Shown piece by piece: positions 61,470-64,000 of a stretch of DNA of 64,000 nt. Each line of letters starts with the position of its first letter. Position 1 is the stretch's first letter. The DNA is from Microbulbifer sp. GL-2 (GTDB lineage: Bacteria; Pseudomonadota; Gammaproteobacteria; Pseudomonadales; Cellvibrionaceae): NCBI RefSeq assembly GCF_007183175.1, contig NZ_AP019807.1, forward strand, positions 1,615,001-1,679,000, read 5' to 3'. The position numbers and the translations under genes were made by a program. The notes beneath the pieces are model-generated. The model was not told the DNA's origin, did no database searches, and saw nothing but the letters and a program-made list of their open reading frames with translations.

Positions 61470-63053
61470 CTAGTCCTGACAACAAATATATTGTGCGTAA
61501 TAGTGACTGAGGAACTCTTCAAAAGAGCCCTTATCCTCCGCTTCCACCTGCTTTTGCTTGAGCAGCGACTCCTCTGCCTGGCGGGAAAAGTCCCGTACTG
61601 AGTCACTGTCCAGAGGGCGCTCGAGGAAATAGTGTCGGTGCTGTTCGGCCTTCTCCATGGCCCACTGGTAAAAACTCAGTTGGTGCGCCTCCATTTCGGA
61701 CAATATCTGTTGTGCCGGAGTGGGAATTTCCCCCTTCACTTTTGCACGCTGGACACCGACGGCGCCTCGGTACTGATCGCCGCCCCAGGCCCTGTCGAGC
61801 AGTTCGGCCACAGAATCCATTTCTTCCAACAGCTGGGAAGCCCAGTCCTCAAGTTTGCGTTCGCTTTCACCAGAGCGCAGCAGCAGGCCTGGCTCGTGGC
61901 CGCGATAGACTATGCGCTGCTGGTTTTCCTGGGTTGCGCGATAGTCGACATCATTAGTTTTGGGACTGTCGGTAAGCAAACAGTGCAGCAGAAAGCTGTC
62001 GAGGAAGCGCATTTGCTGTGCGTCAATGCCTAGGGGCATAAACGGATTCAGATCGAGGCAGCGAACCTCGACATACTCGACCCCGCGATTATCCAGTGCA
62101 GCCAGGGCTGTCTCGCCGCGTTCAGCCGGATTCTTGGGTCGAATGGGCGAATAGAACTCGTTTTCAATCTGTAGTATGCCAGTGGAGAGCTGCTGGTATT
62201 CAGATTTGCCATCTTTCACTCCCAGCTCCTGGTAGGGGCCGTAGGGACGGCTGATGGCTGAACACAAAGTAGAGAGATAGCTGCGCAGGTTGTTATAACA
62301 GACGATAAGGGATTGCTGCACATCGCTGTTATAACCCAGGTCGCCCATTCGTAATGAGGTGGCGTGAGGGACATGCAGGGTGTGGTCGTCGCCATTAAAT
62401 GGCTGCAACTTGTGCTCGCGTCCATCCACAAAGGAAGAACACACCGCCGGTGCCGCGCCAAACAGATAGATCAATAGCCAGTAATTGCGGCGGAAATTGC
62501 GGATTAGATCGAAGTAGCGACGGGTTTTGAATTCGCTCAGAGACTCACTGCTGCCCTCGAATTCGTGCAGCCACTGCCAGAATTCATCGGGCAGGGAAAA
62601 GTTGTAATGGATACCGGCGATAGTCTGCATGGCTCGGCCGTAGCGCAGTCCGAGACCAAGGCGGTAAATAGTCTTCATGGCGCCGCTATGGGAAGCGCCA
62701 TAGCGCGCTACCGGAATATCGCTATCGGTGCCGATCACACAGGGCATGCTGTTGACCCACAGGCGTTCGTCACCGATCTGGCTGTAGGTATAGCGATGGA
62801 TGCGGTCGAGTATCCGCAGCGCTTCTTCCGGGGTGGCTACCGGAGGCGTGATAAATTCCAGCAGCGCCTCGGAAAAATCAGTGGTGATACTCTCGTGGGT
62901 GAGCGCAGAGCCCAATGCCTGTGCATGGGGGGTCTGCGCCAGGGTGCCATCACTGGCGACCCGCAGGCTCTCTTTTTCGAGTCCGCGGCGTATGCCCTTG
63001 AGTAATTGCACAGGTTTGGCCTGAGACAGGGCGGCCAGGTGGGGAATAGGCAC
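61470..63053 (-). CDS. gshA: Glutamate-cysteine ligase
   Basis: First step of glutathione synthesis. It matches the gammaproteobacterial GshA type: LLKGIRRGLEKESLRVASDG, ALTHESITTDFSEALLEFITPP, RYGASHSGAMKTIYRLGLGLRYGRAMQTIAGIHYN, and EVRCLDLNPFMPLGID. GTG 63053 has AAGGAG exactly six bases upstream and gives 527 residues, close to E. coli (518). The longer frame from GTG 63134 (554 residues) adds a low-complexity N-terminus. It lies 81 bases after a small Pro/Glu-rich gene on the same strand. Confidence 0.93.
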   Translation of the reverse strand: MPIPHLAALSQAKPVQLLKGIRRGLEKESLRVASDGTLAQTPHAQALGSALTHESITTDFSEALLEFITPPVATPEEALRILDRIHRYTYSQIGDERLWVNSMPCVIGTDSDIPVARYGASHSGAMKTIYRLGLGLRYGRAMQTIAGIHYNFSLPDEFWQWLHEFEGSSESLSEFKTRRYFDLIRNFRRNYWLLIYLFGAAPAVCSSFVDGREHKLQPFNGDDHTLHVPHATSLRMGDLGYNSDVQQSLIVCYNNLRSYLSTLCSAISRPYGPYQELGVKDGKSEYQQLSTGILQIENEFYSPIRPKNPAERGETALAALDNRGVEYVEVRCLDLNPFMPLGIDAQQMRFLDSFLLHCLLTDSPKTNDVDYRATQENQQRIVYRGHEPGLLLRSGESERKLEDWASQLLEEMDSVAELLDRAWGGDQYRGAVGVQRAKVKGEIPTPAQQILSEMEAHQLSFYQWAMEKAEQHRHYFLERPLDSDSVRDFSRQAEESLLKQKQVEAEDKGSFEEFLSHYYAQYICCQD

Positions 63054-63134
63054 TCGAATCTCCTTGGTACTACCGGAACTTTCTTTTTCGTCGCTGGATT
63101 GGGCGACTGGTGCCGGTTCTGAAAGAGTCGCCAC

Positions 63135-63566
63135 TCAGGCGGCGGACTCAGATTCCGATTTATTTTCGCCGGGTTGAGCGGGCGTTTCTGCTGGGGCTTG
63201 ATCAGGTGCGACCTCAGGCGCCGGCTCCGCGGGCACTTCCGGTTCTACCTGGGGCTCCAGTTCAGGGGGTTCCTGTGCGGGCATTTCCTCGGGGGCGGCC
63301 GGTTCAATTTCCGGGTCACCCTGCAGAGTGGAATTTTCGGCTAGGGACTCTTCTGGCACAAGGGGCTGGCCCTTGTTATTCAACTCGCACTGCAGCAATT
63401 CAATGCGCAGGCTGACGTCACGCGTATTGGCCTCGAACATCTGGTTAATGGCGACATCTTTATGTTCACTGCGAAACAGTTTGTTCGGCTCGCGACCTTC
63501 CAGCCATTCGCCGCTTTTGCTCAGGAACTGCTGGTGCTGGTTGGTCAGCACGTAGACGTGACTCAT
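63135..63566 (-). CDS. Uncharacterised protein with Pro/Glu-rich tail
   Basis: A 143-residue cytoplasmic protein. The first 65 residues look folded (SHVYVLTNQHQQFLSKSGEWLEGREPNKLFRSEHKDVAINQMFE, then VSLRIELLQCEL). The rest is an acidic, disordered tail with repeated PE, PEV and PAE units. I do not recognise a named family. ATG 63566 lacks a clear ribosome site; TTG 63578 would add four residues. It is just upstream of gshA on the same strand and may be co-transcribed. Confidence 0.7.
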   Translation of the reverse strand: MSHVYVLTNQHQQFLSKSGEWLEGREPNKLFRSEHKDVAINQMFEANTRDVSLRIELLQCELNNKGQPLVPEESLAENSTLQGDPEIEPAAPEEMPAQEPPELEPQVEPEVPAEPAPEVAPDQAPAETPAQPGENKSESESAA

Positions 63567-63688
63567 TGTGTTGGGCAACTTTGATGCTGTGACAGAAAGG
63601 CAGTTTAGCGACGGGTGCTGCGCGGCTCAAGGAGTCCGTGAGAGCGAACGCGGCAAACGCCCGCTCCCGTGGGTTGAGGTGGGAATTG

Positions 63689-64000
63689 TTACACAGATTC
63701 CAGTGGGTAGTGCTCCGGGTAGGGGAGGCGTGCGCAACCACTGTCCACGGCTGCGCGGGCTACAGCGGCAGCCACTTCCGGCAGTAGGCGCGGGTCTGTG
63801 GGCTTGGGCAGGATATAACTGGAGCCAAAGCTCAGTTCCACACCGCCGTAACCCTCGCGCACCGAATCGGGTACCGGCAGGTGAGCGATTTTTCGGATAG
63901 CTTCTATCGCTGCCAGTTTCATCTCTTCATTTATCCGTGCCGCGCGCACGTCCAGGGCGCCGCGGAAGATAAAGGGGAAGCACAGCACGTTATTGACCTG
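63689..64000 (-). CDS. Malic enzyme, C-terminal end (5' partial)
   Basis: The gene enters from the right edge; only the last 103 codons are present. The segment QVNNVLCFPFIFRGALDVRA followed by RINEEMKLAAIEAIRKIA is the conserved C-terminal motif of the short (about 420-residue) NAD(P)-dependent malic enzymes, which decarboxylate malate to pyruvate. The end reads LPYPEHYPLESV. Cofactor preference cannot be judged from this part. It is upstream of the Pro/Glu-rich gene on the same strand, with 122 bases between. Confidence 0.88.
   Translation of the reverse strand, partial: QVNNVLCFPFIFRGALDVRAARINEEMKLAAIEAIRKIAHLPVPDSVREGYGGVELSFGSSYILPKPTDPRLLPEVAAAVARAAVDSGCARLPYPEHYPLESV

Overview
The window is chromosomal DNA of a marine-type gammaproteobacterium. 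Gene order (ubiC-ubiA-phoB-phoR next to pst-phoU; gmk-rpoZ-spoT-ridA; oxyR-recG; yicC/rph/crc/pyrE; argB-algC-coaBC/radC-rpmB-rpmG-mutM; rsmD/ftsY-ftsE-ftsX-rpoH; the algP/FKBP/rsd/dsbB neighbourhood) follows the Pseudomonas/Cellvibrionales pattern, and the protein sequences suggest a Microbulbifer-like member of the Cellvibrionales. That placement is inference from gene content and order. No rRNA, tRNA, CRISPR array, prophage or insertion sequence was seen.

Region by region: 1-3.9 kb is the phosphate transporter pstC(partial)-pstA-pstB-phoU, closed by a terminator. 3.9-9.2 kb holds an ABM-domain protein, an outer-membrane barrel, an M48 lipoprotein protease, yaaA, a DUF938 methyltransferase and small proteins. 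9.2-13 kb is phoR-phoB, with a clear Pho box, behind ubiC-ubiA. 13-17.5 kb holds a dicarboxylate/glutamate symporter, recG and oxyR with an operator-like palindrome. 17.6-22.8 kb holds glsB, an SDR protein, ridA, spoT, rpoZ and gmk. 23-29 kb is the most accessory part: a sterol-desaturase-family membrane oxygenase, a TetR regulator with three matching operator-like sites facing an AhpD-like gene, a secreted subtilase, a 0.7-kb gene-free stretch and a rhomboid protease. 28.9-40.7 kb is housekeeping (yicC, rph, crc, pyrE, slmA, argB, algC, coaBC, radC, rpmB, rpmG, mutM). 40.8-45 kb holds a DUF5993 plus DsbB-like pair, an amidohydrolase-like protein without its metal ligands, and ggt. 45-52 kb holds coaD, rsmD, ftsYEX, rpoH, a DUF423 protein and trmB. 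52-64 kb holds a cysteine-rich outer-membrane protein, an ABC-F ATPase, algP, an FKBP isomerase, rsd, lrgAB, dsbB, acpH, gshA and the end of a malic enzyme.

Themes that link genes: phosphate sensing and uptake (PstCAB, PhoU, PhoBR), redox and envelope thiol chemistry (OxyR, YaaA, AhpD-like, GshA, Ggt, two DsbB-family loci), stringent and sigma-factor control (SpoT, RpoZ, RpoH, Rsd), and co-translational export and division (FtsY, FtsEX, SlmA).

Three genes (ftsY, lrgB and the second dsbB-like gene) are each broken by what looks like one missing G in a G run. Because ftsY is essential in studied bacteria, sequencing error is the simplest explanation, at least for that gene. I found no obviously new multi-gene system. 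The best candidates for something under-described are the DUF5993/DsbB-like pair, the TetR/AhpD-like operator array, the rpmB leader hairpin and the amidohydrolase-like pseudoenzyme.
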